A DNA stretch of 64,000 bases from an uncultured Prevotellaceae bacterium (GCA_947169115.1 CAMVOK010000009.1:1-64000); one strand, 5' to 3'; positions 51,073 to 60,792 are shown, counted from the stretch's first letter. Program-made: numbers and translations. Notes: generated by a model from the letters alone, not told the origin.

Positions 51073-52862
51073 CTCTCATACCCATTGGCGAAGCAGGCCG
51101 TGAGATTGCCTTGACCCTGAAACGACAACTGGACGCTACCGTCATAGAACGTTCAATGGTCAATAATCAATGGTCAAAGTTTGATTCCTTTATCTTCATC
51201 GGAGCAATGGGCATCTGTGTCCGCACCATAGCCCCTCTCGTCGAGGACAAGCATACCGACCCTGCCGTCGTGTGTGTTGACACCGCGTGCCAACACGTCA
51301 TCTCCGTTCTCTCTGGTCACATCGGAGGGGCCAACGACCTCACCCGTCAAATTGCAGACCTGCTCGGAGCCACGCCCGTCATTACCACCCAGAGTGACAA
51401 TGCTGGCCTTTGGGCGCTCGATACCTTTGAGAAGCGCTTTGGCTGGCCCGTAGCGAGCGACATCTGTGATATGAACCCCTGCATCTTCGCTTTCGTAAAC
51501 CGCCAACCTACAGCCCTGCTCTTGGAGGCACGCGATGAAGGCACCGATTATCTGGAGGCCACAAAGCCCGAACATGTCACGATTATCCATGACATCAGTG
51601 AGGCCGACCCGAAGAAATATAAACTACTGATTATCGTCTCGCCCTACATACGTAATGCCCCTGAAGGTATGTTGGAGTTGCACTTCGTCCCAATGATAGG
51701 AACCATCGGTTTCGGCCTGGCACATCACCCCGCCGACTACGAATGTATTTACGACGAGATAGACGAGGCATTTGCAGAAAGAGGCATTCTTCCCTGTGCG
51801 CATAAATATTGTACCATCGATGTGAAAGCCGATGAGGAATTCGTGGAAATGCTCGAAGAAGAATATGCTGAGGAAGTGGTGTTCTTCTCTGCAGAGGAAC
51901 TGGCTAAGGTAGAAGTTCCCAACCCCAGCACCACCGTTGAGAAGCATGTAGGTACGCCAAGTGTGTGCGAGGCCGCTGCCATCCTTGGTTCAAACAACGG
52001 AAAACTGATTGTTCCTAAGGTGAAAGGCAAGAACTGGACGGCAGCCCTTGCCATCGACCCTTGTCATCTGAGAGTTCCCCCTTCCCTTGGGGAGGGGACG
52101 GGGGTAGGCCATATCGAAATCGTAGGTGCCGGTCCTGGTGACCCTGACCTAATCTCCGTTCGTGGCCGTCGTTTCCTTGAACATGCCGACCTCATCCTCT
52201 ATGCAGGCAGCCTCGTGCCTAAAGCCTTGACCGAGTGTCACAAACCCGGAGCTGTTGTGCGTTCGTCGGCCGACATGAATCTCGAAGAGCAATGCCAGTT
52301 GATGAAGGAGCACTACGACCAAGGACACCTCATCGTTCGCCTCCATACGGGCGACCCCTGCATTTTCGGAGCCATACAGGAGCAGATGGCATTCTTTGAC
52401 CGCGAGGGCATGTCCTACCACATCACCCCCGGCATCTCCTCCTTCCTTGCCGCTGCTGCCGAACTCCGCTCCCAGTTCACCATCCCCGAACGCACGCAAA
52501 CCATCATCCTCACCCGCGGCGAAGGACGTACCCCAATGTCCGAGAAGGAACAGCTGCACAAGTTGGCCAAGAGTCAGAGTACAATGTGCATCTTCCTCTC
52601 AGCCTCCATCGTTGATGATGTGCAAAGGGAACTGCTGATGGAATACCCAGAGGACACACCTGTCGCTGCATGCTACCACCTTACGTGGCCTGACCAGAAA
52701 ATATATCGTGGTCAGCTGAAAGACCTTGCCTGTATTGTCCACGACAACCACCTTACCCTCACCACCATGCTCGTCGTTGGCGAGGCCATCGACAATCGTA
52801 ATGGATTGTCGGAGTTGTACAACAAACATTTCACTCATCTCTTCCGAAAAGGTGAAGGATAA
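51060..52862 (+). CDS. cbiG-cbiF: CbiG fused to precorrin-4 C11-methyltransferase (CbiF/CobM)
   Basis: Residues 1 to about 340 are CbiG: ALIPIGEAGREIALTLKRQL, FIGAMGICVRTIAPLVEDKHTDPAVVCVD and VISVLSGHIGGANDLTRQIA, with the C-terminal CbiG block EKHVGTPSVCEAAAILGS. A short repeat-derived linker (LRVPPSLGEGTGVG) leads to CbiF (about 355-600): IEIVGAGPGDPDLISVRG, LHTGDPCIFGAIQEQM, YHITPGISSFLAAAA. CbiG opens the delta-lactone after ring contraction and CbiF methylates C11, steps of the oxygen-independent route. It ends the plus-strand synthesis cluster. Confidence 0.93.
   Translation: MQKIALIPIGEAGREIALTLKRQLDATVIERSMVNNQWSKFDSFIFIGAMGICVRTIAPLVEDKHTDPAVVCVDTACQHVISVLSGHIGGANDLTRQIADLLGATPVITTQSDNAGLWALDTFEKRFGWPVASDICDMNPCIFAFVNRQPTALLLEARDEGTDYLEATKPEHVTIIHDISEADPKKYKLLIIVSPYIRNAPEGMLELHFVPMIGTIGFGLAHHPADYECIYDEIDEAFAERGILPCAHKYCTIDVKADEEFVEMLEEEYAEEVVFFSAEELAKVEVPNPSTTVEKHVGTPSVCEAAAILGSNNGKLIVPKVKGKNWTAALAIDPCHLRVPPSLGEGTGVGHIEIVGAGPGDPDLISVRGRRFLEHADLILYAGSLVPKALTECHKPGAVVRSSADMNLEEQCQLMKEHYDQGHLIVRLHTGDPCIFGAIQEQMAFFDREGMSYHITPGISSFLAAAAELRSQFTIPERTQTIILTRGEGRTPMSEKEQLHKLAKSQSTMCIFLSASIVDDVQRELLMEYPEDTPVAACYHLTWPDQKIYRGQLKDLACIVHDNHLTLTTMLVVGEAIDNRNGLSELYNKHFTHLFRKGEG
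52075..52109. repeat. CCCTTCCC/GGGGAGGGG element at the CbiG-CbiF junction
   Basis: CCCCCTTCCCTTGGGGAGGG followed by GACGGGGGTAGG forms the linker between the two enzymes. Confidence 0.8.
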
Positions 52863-52887
52863 TTTTTCCGCTCGAATCTGCTGCTTA

Positions 52888-52982
52888 CGTAGTAAAACGG
52901 AGCGAGTAATCGTCCGCGTAGCAACGCTTGCGTAGTAAAACGGAGCAAGAACTTTCAACCTTCAACTTTCAACTTTCAACTT
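52888..52982. repeat. Paired CGTAGTAAAACGGAGC and AACTTTC heptads
   Basis: CGTAGTAAAACGGAGC occurs at 52888-52903 and 52931-52946. AACTTTC period-7 units run from about 52948 to 52982, ending eight bases before the -7 element of the B12 uptake operon. Confidence 0.8.
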
Positions 52983-52989
52983 TATTTTG

Positions 52990-52997
52990 TATCTTTG
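52990..52997 (+). promoter_or_regulatory. Promoter -7 element of the B12 uptake operon
   Basis: TATCTTTG directly upstream of riboswitch 2. No TTTG lies 20 bases upstream; the heptad repeat occupies that place. Confidence 0.65.
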
Positions 52998-53013
52998 TCC
53001 CCCGAAATAATGA

Positions 53014-53160
53014 AGTGCAATGCGGATAAGGGAATCAGGTGAAAGTCCTGGACAGTCCCGCTGCTGTAAGTCGCTTTCTGACGGATAAACACAATGTCAC
53101 TGGGGGAATCCCTTGGGAAGACGTTTTTCCGAGCGATAAGTCAGAAGACCTGCCGTTGTT
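53014..53160 (+). ncRNA. Cobalamin riboswitch 2
   Basis: Core elements are AAGGGAATCAGGTGAAAGTC at 53028-53047, CAGTCCCGCTGCTGTAAG and the B12-box GTCAGAAGACC at 53140-53150 followed by TGCC. It precedes the DUF4465/BtuG/BtuB/BtuF/BtuC operon, which it should repress when cobalamin is plentiful. Confidence 0.93.
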
Positions 53161-53233
53161 GCCATCCAACAGAAACGCTGCGTGGATACAGCAGATAGGA
53201 GAAAATTATTATTAATATTATAAAGTAAAAAGA

Positions 53234-53992
53234 ATGAAAAAGTATCTTTATTTGGCAATATCCCTATGTATGGGTTTTGCCGTGACTTCGTGTGGCGGCG
53301 ATGAAGAAGTGGTTCCTCAGCAACAAGAGAACAATGTACAAACAGTAAAACTCGACTTCGAGGACGAGGTATGGGAGAGGTTGATTGATATTCCCCAGTA
53401 CAATGGTCCTTTGTTGTATGGAGAGAATTCTGTAAGTTATTCATGGACGGATAACGCTACGGGTTTAAGTAGTGCCCTTACAAATCCTGGTCTTAACCAG
53501 TGGGAGAGTTTTTCAGGTTTTTCTGGTGGTGGTATTGCCATATCGAATTATATTGATGAAGATGTTGAACACAATGCTGTATATACGAACCAACTGGCAG
53601 TACCCGTGTCAAATGGGAGTAAGAACTTTGCTGTGGTATATTGCGATGCTACGATAAAGTTTGCTGAGGGTGTAAAACGTGTTATTAAGTCGATGGATAT
53701 AGCCCCCACGACATACGAGTTAGGTGTAGTTCTTAATGGCGATGGGTATGCCCAGTCGTTAAAGGAGTCTGGAAATTTGACTATGACAATCACTGCAGAT
53801 AATGGCAATAAGATGGATGTTGATATGGCACGTGATGGCAATATCTTGAAGACATGGAAAACCTATGACCTAAGTGTCTTGGGTGAGGTGAATAACTTGA
53901 CATTTACTATGAATGGTAGTGATTTTTCTGACTTTGGTGTGAAGCATCCTAAGTATTTTGCTTTCGACAATGTTGTTGTAGAAGTGAAATAA
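53234..53992 (+). CDS. DUF4465 lipoprotein, probable surface cobalamin-binding protein
   Basis: The 252-residue protein has a lipoprotein signal ending FAVTSCGGDEE. The mature part has the DUF4465 pattern: VKLDFEDEVW at the start, SVSYSWTDN, GGGIAISNYID, NFAVVYCDATIKF, and the terminal PKYFAFDNVVVEVK. DUF4465 proteins of gut Bacteroidetes have been linked to cobalamin binding (BtuH type). As first gene behind a cobalamin riboswitch, this one very probably binds corrinoids at the surface and passes them to BtuG/BtuB. Confidence 0.82.
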   Translation: MKKYLYLAISLCMGFAVTSCGGDEEVVPQQQENNVQTVKLDFEDEVWERLIDIPQYNGPLLYGENSVSYSWTDNATGLSSALTNPGLNQWESFSGFSGGGIAISNYIDEDVEHNAVYTNQLAVPVSNGSKNFAVVYCDATIKFAEGVKRVIKSMDIAPTTYELGVVLNGDGYAQSLKESGNLTMTITADNGNKMDVDMARDGNILKTWKTYDLSVLGEVNNLTFTMNGSDFSDFGVKHPKYFAFDNVVVEVK

Positions 53993-54006
53993 ATATAACT
54001 TGTAAA

Positions 54007-55125
54007 TTGAAATTATCTATTTGGTATAAGATGTTCATGCTGCTGGTGGCTTTTGTCCTGCCAGCAGCATGTTCCGATTCCACACAGGAACCAGCCAGTG
54101 GTGAAGTGCTTTTGTCGGGTCATGGAGTTTTTGTGTTGTGTGAAGGAAATTTCAATGCAGGAAACTCTACGCTTTCTTATTATAATCCCGAAACACGTGC
54201 AGTTGTGAATGGTGTTTTTCAGCGTGTAAATGATGCCAAGTTGGGCGACACAGGCCAGTCTATCCAAATACGGGGTGGGGTGGCCTATGTGGCTATGGAG
54301 AATAGTGGCATAATCTGGGCTATAGATATAGAGACGGGGCGGGTGCGTGGTCAATTGACTACGGGACAGACAGAACACATGATAAATCCACGATACGTCC
54401 ATTTTATTAACGATGAGAAGGCTTATGTAACCGATCTCTATTCGCCTTATATCACCATCTTCAACCCATGTACCATGCAATATATCGGGAGTATCTATAC
54501 CCACCAAGAAACCACTCTTGGGTATGCAAGTACAGAAGAGATGGTACAATGGGGAAACTATGTTTTTACAAATTGTTGGAGCTATTCTAATAAGATTCTG
54601 GTTATTGATGTGGCACGCGATGTGGTCGTAAATGAAATAGTGCTTCCCAGTTGGCAACCGAAAAGTATGGTCATGGATAAACGAGGTAAGTTGTGGGTTG
54701 TCACCGACGGAGGCTATAGTATGGACGATGAGAGTTTTGGTGACAATATTCCTCATCTATATTGTATTGATGCTGAGACTTTGACGATTGAACAGAATCA
54801 GGAATTGGATGTTGATGAGTCTAATGTGCAGTTGGCAATGAATCCAGCACACGATGTGATTTATATCATTAACAACGATGTTTATCGTATGTCTGTTAAT
54901 GATTTGCATGTTCCAGTACGCCCTTTCATCGAAGCAGAGCGTTCCTCCAATGGTCGTCGGCATTATCTATATGATATTGGTGTGAATCCATACAATGGTG
55001 AGATATATGTAGCGGATGCTGTCGATTATAGTCAGTCAGGTGTGGTCTATCGCTATGCTGAGGATGGTACGCCTATAGACAAGTTTCGTGTGGGTATCAC
55101 CCCGAATGGCTTCGCGTTTAAATAG
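54007..55125 (+). CDS. BtuG-like surface beta-propeller lipoprotein
   Basis: A TTG at 54007 gives the fullest signal sequence (KLSIWYKMFMLLVAFVLPAACSD); the ATG at 54031 is the alternative start. After the lipobox Cys, the protein is a YncE-like propeller with repeated blades: GQSIQIRGGVAYVAMENSG, PRYVHFINDEKAYVTDLYSP, PKSMVMDKRGKLWVVTDG, LYDIGVNPYNGEIYVADA. BtuG of Bacteroides thetaiotaomicron is such a propeller and caps BtuB, binding cobalamin extremely tightly. Here the gene lies behind a B12 riboswitch and two genes before btuB. The assignment is by fold pattern and context. Confidence 0.85.
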   Translation: MKLSIWYKMFMLLVAFVLPAACSDSTQEPASGEVLLSGHGVFVLCEGNFNAGNSTLSYYNPETRAVVNGVFQRVNDAKLGDTGQSIQIRGGVAYVAMENSGIIWAIDIETGRVRGQLTTGQTEHMINPRYVHFINDEKAYVTDLYSPYITIFNPCTMQYIGSIYTHQETTLGYASTEEMVQWGNYVFTNCWSYSNKILVIDVARDVVVNEIVLPSWQPKSMVMDKRGKLWVVTDGGYSMDDESFGDNIPHLYCIDAETLTIEQNQELDVDESNVQLAMNPAHDVIYIINNDVYRMSVNDLHVPVRPFIEAERSSNGRRHYLYDIGVNPYNGEIYVADAVDYSQSGVVYRYAEDGTPIDKFRVGITPNGFAFK

Positions 55126-55152
55126 AGTAGGTAGAGCGATAAAAAAGATAAT

Positions 55153-56607
55153 ATGATTGGTAAAACGCCCTCCCACATATTGAAGAATATGCGCTCTGCC
55201 CTTTGGGGGGAGTTGGGAGTACTCTTTTTATTACTGTTGGTTCTTTCCTGCAATGACGATACCAAACCTCCACGGCCAGTGGGAGAACAACCCGTTATCA
55301 CGTGGGCCATGTCTTCGGGACGTTTCCGTATGACGGCAGGCGAAACTTTGATGTTGGTTCCTGACGTACTCAATATTGATTCCTCTACAACTTATTTGTG
55401 GACAATAGACGGAAAGGTGGTGGGTACAGCTGACCATCTTACATTTTATCGGACTATGGCCGGAGAATACTATGTCAAGTTGATAGTGACCAACCGTTAT
55501 GGTCAGACTGAAGATGAAGTGAAGATTACGGTCGTGGAACGTGAAAATGAAGAACTGCCGGAAATACCTGAAATGGGTGATTGGCAGTTTCCATGGACGG
55601 AGATAAACGTGACACTGGGACGTAGCATCAAGGTTAAGGCATATATGACAGGTGACGAAGACGTTTCTCAGGTGTTTACGGCTTCGGGCGAAGGACGATA
55701 TACTGTTACGCTGACACATCCGGGAAATGGCGCTCAACAGGATATTGTCGTTAATGTATGTCCGCCTGCAGGCACCTATCGTCGTTCCTCTTCTGGTCAG
55801 GCAATGGTCAATCGTATCTACGAATACAAGCCTGCTCCAGGTCATCAGGTAAATGGTTATATTATCACTGGTGAAGCCTATCCTCCTAACTGCACCCATG
55901 AACAAGCCTGTGATTCCGTGCTGAAATACTTCTCCCGTATGTGGTCGGTTAGCTTGGGCGGACAGGGTGGCTATTTGATTGCAGGGTTCGACCACAGTGT
56001 ATCCAGTGGGGAATCAGATTACGACTTATGTATCAAGGGAAATCCTTTCAGTTACCAGTCTGAACCTGGCATTATCTGGGTTAGTCAGGATGACAATGGC
56101 GATGGTTTGCCAAACGACCAATGGTTTGAATTGGCAGGTTCGGAGTACGGCACCGACAATCACGTGGTGGAATATGCTATTACTTATTATCGTCCAGAGA
56201 AAGCTAAGTCGGCTGTAGGATGGCGTGACTGTTATAACCAGACAGGTTACATCCCCTACATGAGCTACTGGAACCCGTCAGCCTACTATTGGCAGCCATG
56301 GATAGCAGGAATGCAACATACCTATTTCGGTTCTCGCTTGCGTGACCATAGTACTTATGAGAATGGTATTTCTGATATTCCTCCCTATCCGTGGGGATAT
56401 GCTGATAATCTGAGCGACTTGATAGATGGACCTGTGGGTAAGATGGGCTACTATCATATTCGCAATGCCCGTACATGGGATGGGCAACCTGCTAATCTGG
56501 AATATATCGATTTTGTCAAGATACAGACGGCTCAGACAGGTTTTACACCCAATCTTGGTGAGATAAGCACTGAGGTGTACTACATTGGTGACTGTCATAT
56601 CCAATGA
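55153..56607 (+). CDS. PKD-type cell-surface lipoprotein of the B12 operon
   Basis: The 484-residue protein has a lipoprotein signal ending LLLVLSCND. PKD-like immunoglobulin domains follow (about 55-130: GETLMLVPDVLNIDSSTTYLWTIDGK...YYVKLIVTNRYGQTEDEVKITV; a second about 145-205). The C-terminal domain of about 280 residues is unassigned and includes VSQDDNGDGLPNDQWFEL, which could bind calcium. Such proteins accompany BtuG and BtuB in Bacteroidetes B12 loci. The role may be accessory corrinoid capture, but the evidence is positional. Confidence 0.75.
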   Translation: MIGKTPSHILKNMRSALWGELGVLFLLLLVLSCNDDTKPPRPVGEQPVITWAMSSGRFRMTAGETLMLVPDVLNIDSSTTYLWTIDGKVVGTADHLTFYRTMAGEYYVKLIVTNRYGQTEDEVKITVVERENEELPEIPEMGDWQFPWTEINVTLGRSIKVKAYMTGDEDVSQVFTASGEGRYTVTLTHPGNGAQQDIVVNVCPPAGTYRRSSSGQAMVNRIYEYKPAPGHQVNGYIITGEAYPPNCTHEQACDSVLKYFSRMWSVSLGGQGGYLIAGFDHSVSSGESDYDLCIKGNPFSYQSEPGIIWVSQDDNGDGLPNDQWFELAGSEYGTDNHVVEYAITYYRPEKAKSAVGWRDCYNQTGYIPYMSYWNPSAYYWQPWIAGMQHTYFGSRLRDHSTYENGISDIPPYPWGYADNLSDLIDGPVGKMGYYHIRNARTWDGQPANLEYIDFVKIQTAQTGFTPNLGEISTEVYYIGDCHIQ

Positions 56608-56634
56608 ATGACGTTTGATAATGTATAATGGACA

Positions 56635-58674
56635 ATGAAGAGGTATCTTGTATCTATATTCGTTTTTCTTTACGGAACTCAAATGTCAATTGTATATTGT
56701 CAATCATCCATCGATATGCATGAAGTTCAGGTTACGGCTCAGCGTCGTTTGAGTGACACTGGCATTCAGAAGACGGAACTTGATACAACGGTGCTACACC
56801 AAAATATTGCACACTCAATGTCCGACATCCTCACTCAGCATTCTACGCTTTTTGTCAAGAGCTATGGCCGTGCTACGGAATCGACAGCTGAGTTTCGTGG
56901 AACCTCGCCCAGTCATACACAAGTGTTATGGAATGGCATGAAAATAAACTCTCCCATGTTGGGGACTTTTGATTTTAGCACTATTCCAGCCTATCTTATT
57001 GACAACGCAACATTATTGCATGGAGCATCCTCGTTGATGAGGACAGGTGGAGGACTTGGAGGTGCTGTGGACCTCACTACACGCCCCATGTTCAATCAGG
57101 GTTATATCCTTCAGTACATACAAGGTGTGGGTTCCTTTGATACTTACGACCAGTTTCTACGTTTTACGTATGGTAATCAGCGATGGAGCAGCAGTACTCG
57201 TGTGGTTTATTCTACCTCGAAAAATGATTTTAAGTTCACCAACTATGATAAGATTGGTCATCCAAAGGAGTACAACCGGAGTGGCTATTTTGACGACGTT
57301 CATGCTCTGCAAGATGTGTATTACCACGATGGAAAGGGGAATCGCTTCGGACTCATGGCCTGGTACACCCATAGTTTGCGAGGTTTGCCTTTTCTGAGTG
57401 TAGATTATAAGGACAACACTGATTTCAAAAACGAACACAGCCAGGATGCCCTACGTACTGTACTGTCGTGGAACCGGACTTTCAACCGATGGATGATGGC
57501 CGTTCGTGGGGGCTATACATGGCAGGATAACCATTATGACTATTTTACTACTCGGTCAATGGTTAGTACGGATATTACCCATTCCCGAAGCCATAGTCAG
57601 CAGGGCTACGTCCAAACCGATGCTGACTGGATGCCTACTGCTCGTTGGATGTTTTCGGCTAATGCGTCGGCTTACTATAGCCATGTGCGTAGCGAAGATA
57701 AAAGTCCTTATCATATAGGAGACAATTATAACTTGGGACGTCCTGAGTATGCACTTAGCCTTTCTGCTAAGTATCGTCCTGTCGATGGCCTTTCTCTTTC
57801 GGCCATCATGCGCGAGGAGTGTTACAAACGCGATTTCGTGCCCATCATCCCTGCACTCTTTCTTGAATATCAAATAAAAAGAAAGTCGGCTCATTTCTCC
57901 TCTTCGGAAGGGAATATAAAGAGGTTTTTATTTAAGGCTTCTGTGGCTCGCAATTATCGATATCCCTCGATGGACGATCTCTATTTTAAGCCTGGTGGCA
58001 ATCCCAGTTTGCGTCCCGAACGAGGAATTACATACGATGGAGGACTGGAGTGTTCTATGGAACGGAAACGTCTTTCGCTCAAAATAAATGCGTCTGCTTT
58101 TGATTCTTATATCTCTGACTGGATTCTATGGACTCCTAACGCAAAAGGTTACTGGCAACCTTCAAACCTACGGCGTGTTCACAACTATGGAACTGAAATT
58201 ATGAGTACAACTGAGATTCGGATGAAGCACCAATGGAAACTCGCCTTGACAGCTAACTATGCCTATACTCCCAGCGTAAATAAGAGTGAACGATTGGATG
58301 ATAATGATGCGTCTTATGGCAAACAACTTGTCTATGTTCCACGTCATTCGGCAAACCTATCAGGTGCTCTTAGTTGGCGCACGTGGACACTCCGTTATCA
58401 ATGGACTTATTACAGTGAGCGTTATACCACTACCAGTAATGAGATTTCGTATATCACAGGACGACTCTGTCCCTATAACATGAATGATGTGTCGTTGGAG
58501 AAGTCTTTCCAATTTAAGTACCTTCACATGTCGCTTAAAGCTGTAGTCAACAATTTGTTGGATAGTGAATATGTGACTGTCCTTTCACGACCGATGGCTG
58601 GACGGAACTTTGAAATATTTTTGGAAATAAAACCGCAATGGCGGGGAAAGGGAAGAGAGAGAAATGAAGAGTGA
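56635..58674 (+). CDS. btuB: TonB-dependent cobalamin receptor (BtuB)
   Basis: The 679-residue receptor has a signal peptide (1-22, ending VYCQS) and the plug SMSDILTQHSTLFVKSYGRATESTAEFRGTSPSHTQVLWNGMKINSPMLGTFDFS. The barrel ends at VLSRPMAGRNFEIFLEIKPQ. It belongs to a different TonB subgroup from the receptors at 39667 and 43112. Sited between the BtuG-like and BtuF genes in a riboswitch operon, it is the best candidate for the main B12 receptor. It overlaps the BtuF gene by 11 bases. Confidence 0.9.
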   Translation: MKRYLVSIFVFLYGTQMSIVYCQSSIDMHEVQVTAQRRLSDTGIQKTELDTTVLHQNIAHSMSDILTQHSTLFVKSYGRATESTAEFRGTSPSHTQVLWNGMKINSPMLGTFDFSTIPAYLIDNATLLHGASSLMRTGGGLGGAVDLTTRPMFNQGYILQYIQGVGSFDTYDQFLRFTYGNQRWSSSTRVVYSTSKNDFKFTNYDKIGHPKEYNRSGYFDDVHALQDVYYHDGKGNRFGLMAWYTHSLRGLPFLSVDYKDNTDFKNEHSQDALRTVLSWNRTFNRWMMAVRGGYTWQDNHYDYFTTRSMVSTDITHSRSHSQQGYVQTDADWMPTARWMFSANASAYYSHVRSEDKSPYHIGDNYNLGRPEYALSLSAKYRPVDGLSLSAIMREECYKRDFVPIIPALFLEYQIKRKSAHFSSSEGNIKRFLFKASVARNYRYPSMDDLYFKPGGNPSLRPERGITYDGGLECSMERKRLSLKINASAFDSYISDWILWTPNAKGYWQPSNLRRVHNYGTEIMSTTEIRMKHQWKLALTANYAYTPSVNKSERLDDNDASYGKQLVYVPRHSANLSGALSWRTWTLRYQWTYYSERYTTTSNEISYITGRLCPYNMNDVSLEKSFQFKYLHMSLKAVVNNLLDSEYVTVLSRPMAGRNFEIFLEIKPQWRGKGRERNEE

Positions 58675-59782
58675 AAGAATCATAGTGTTGTTGCTCTTGT
58701 GTCTTTTGGTAGCCTGCAATGGTAATAGGACTAATATGGGAGGAGACGAGGGTGACACCATCCCAATGAAATATGCTCGCAACCTCACGATGATTGCCCA
58801 TAAAAACTACACCGAGGCCTTCATCCGTAACCCTTGGGATACAACAATGGTGCTTCATCACTATATTTTAAGTCCCCTCCCGTCTTCTCCCAAGGACGAG
58901 GGGAGTACGCTTGTTCGTGTCCCCTTGCGGAGGGCAGGCATCTTTACGGCAGTACATTGTGGCTTGGTGAAGGAACTGGGCTGTGAAACGGCAATCCGTG
59001 GTATTTGCGAGATAGAATACATCAATATTCCCTCTATACGTAAGGCAGTCAGGGAGGGACGGGTTTCTAATTTCGGTAGTGCCATGGAACCTTCTATCGA
59101 ATCTATCATGGATGCAGAACCTGATGCCCTGCTTATCTCTCCTTTCGAAAACTCGGGAGGCTATGGCCGGGTGGAACGACTTGGAATCCCCATTATAGAA
59201 TGTGCAGACTACATGGAGTTTAGTCCATTGGCACGTGCCGAGTGGATGCGTTTCTACGGTCGATTGTTCGGCGTGGGCGAACGGGCTGACAGCCTCTTCT
59301 GCGAGGTGGAGCGGCGGTACCTCGCACTTCGCAAACAGGCCAATAAGGTCACCTACCGTCCCACGCTCGTCGCGGAGAAACCCTACAGCGGCGTGTGGTA
59401 CGTGGCTGGTGGGCAGAGTGCTATGGGTATTCTCTACCACGACGCCGGAGCCGACTATCTCTTTGCCGACAGAAAGAAAAACGGAAGCCTGTCGCTTTCC
59501 GTGGAAACTGTGTTTGAAGTGGCTCAACAGGCCGATATCTGGCTTATCAAATACAATCAATCCACACCACTGACCCTACGACAACTGATGAGTGATTATC
59601 CTTCGTTTGCCCATTTTCGTGCCGTCCAAACCAATCACGTATATGGTTGCAATCAGGAGACTTCGCGCTTTTATGAGGAAACACCCTACCATCCCGATCG
59701 TCTTTTAGCCGACCTTGTGCGAATAATCCATCCAAATCTTGGAATTAAGCATGAAAAGCAGTACTTTTATCCCATCGAATGA
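58664..59782 (+). CDS. btuF: Cobalamin ABC substrate-binding lipoprotein (BtuF-like)
   Basis: The 372-residue protein has a lipoprotein signal ending CLLVACNGN. The fold is FecB/BtuF: SNFGSAMEPSIESIMDAEPDALLISPF, GVWYVAGGQSAMGILYHDAGADYLF, PYHPDRLLADLVRIIHPNL. It should deliver B12 from BtuB to BtuC. A repeat-derived peptide (LPSSPKDEGST) is inserted near residue 73, from the G/C element at 58873-58906. It overlaps btuC by four bases (ATGA). Confidence 0.88.
   Translation: MKSERIIVLLLLCLLVACNGNRTNMGGDEGDTIPMKYARNLTMIAHKNYTEAFIRNPWDTTMVLHHYILSPLPSSPKDEGSTLVRVPLRRAGIFTAVHCGLVKELGCETAIRGICEIEYINIPSIRKAVREGRVSNFGSAMEPSIESIMDAEPDALLISPFENSGGYGRVERLGIPIIECADYMEFSPLARAEWMRFYGRLFGVGERADSLFCEVERRYLALRKQANKVTYRPTLVAEKPYSGVWYVAGGQSAMGILYHDAGADYLFADRKKNGSLSLSVETVFEVAQQADIWLIKYNQSTPLTLRQLMSDYPSFAHFRAVQTNHVYGCNQETSRFYEETPYHPDRLLADLVRIIHPNLGIKHEKQYFYPIE
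58873..58906. repeat. CCCTCCC/GAGGGGAG element in btuF
   Basis: TCCCCTCCCGTCTTCTCCCA then AGGACGAGGGGAG, in frame, encoding SPLPSSPKDEGS. Confidence 0.7.
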
Positions 59783-60792
59783 AGAATACAATCACGATAA
59801 CAGGTTTGCTATTGGCGATGCTGCTGCTTTTTCTGGCTTCGCTCTATAATGGTAGTGTCAGCATCCCCATGTCGGCCATCACCGACATTCTTCTGGGGCG
59901 TGGCTCTGCCAATCATCCCTCATGGCAATATATTGTTCTCGAAAATCGCCTTCCACAGGCTATTACAGCCATGTTTTGTGGAGCCTCGTTGGCTGTTAGT
60001 GGTTTGCTCCTGCAAACGACTTTTCGCAATCCATTGGCTGGCCCTTCAGTACTGGGCATAGACTGTGGGGCGCATTTGGGGGTGTCTATTATCGTTTTGC
60101 TGGTAGGTGGAACGCTCACTACAGGGCAGCTTACCCTTGGTGGCTTCACCCTTGTTATGTTGGCAGCAATGTTGGGTGCACTGGCCGTAATGGGAATTCT
60201 GCTTGTGCTTAGTCGTTTGTTGCAAAATAACGTCATGTTACTCATTGCTGGCATGATGGTGGGGTATCTGGCATCCAGTGCCATTTCTTTGCTTAACTTC
60301 AAGGCTACAGCCGAGGGTGTCCATGCCATGACACTTTGGGGAATGGGTTCTTTTTCTGCTGTTTCGCTCGACCGTCTCCCCTGGTTCGTTGGCATGTCAT
60401 TCGTTGGCATTATTCTTTCCATTATACTTGTAAAACCCCTTAATGCCCTGTTGTTAGGGGATAATTATGCCCGTAATTTAGGCATCCATATTCGTCAGGT
60501 TCACACCCTTCTACTATTCACTACAGGTTTGCTTACAGCCGCATCTACGGCTTTCTGTGGTCCAATTGCTTTCATCGGTCTGGCTGTGCCTCATATCGCA
60601 CGTCTTCTTTTGGGAAGTGCCAATCATCGTACGTTATTGCCTGTAACATTGCTTACTGGAGCCTCTTTGGCCCTGATTTGTAATTTGGTAAGTTCTTTGC
60701 CAGGAGAGTCGGGCGTTATCCCTATAAATGTCATTACTCCTGTCATAGGTTCTCCTGTGGTGTTGTGGGTGGTTTTACGTATGGAGAAGTGA
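59779..60792 (+). CDS. btuC: Cobalamin ABC permease (BtuC)
   Basis: The 337-residue permease has about ten membrane segments. TFRNPLAGPSVLGIDCGAHLGVS and GPIAFIGLAVPHIARLLLG are the FecCD family signatures. It is paralogous to the permease at 25314. It ends the riboswitch-2 transcript as far as the sequence shows, since a repeat tract and a new promoter follow. Its ATPase partner btuD lies 1.7 kb further on, beyond a GH20 gene. Confidence 0.9.
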   Translation: MKNTITITGLLLAMLLLFLASLYNGSVSIPMSAITDILLGRGSANHPSWQYIVLENRLPQAITAMFCGASLAVSGLLLQTTFRNPLAGPSVLGIDCGAHLGVSIIVLLVGGTLTTGQLTLGGFTLVMLAAMLGALAVMGILLVLSRLLQNNVMLLIAGMMVGYLASSAISLLNFKATAEGVHAMTLWGMGSFSAVSLDRLPWFVGMSFVGIILSIILVKPLNALLLGDNYARNLGIHIRQVHTLLLFTTGLLTAASTAFCGPIAFIGLAVPHIARLLLGSANHRTLLPVTLLTGASLALICNLVSSLPGESGVIPINVITPVIGSPVVLWVVLRMEK

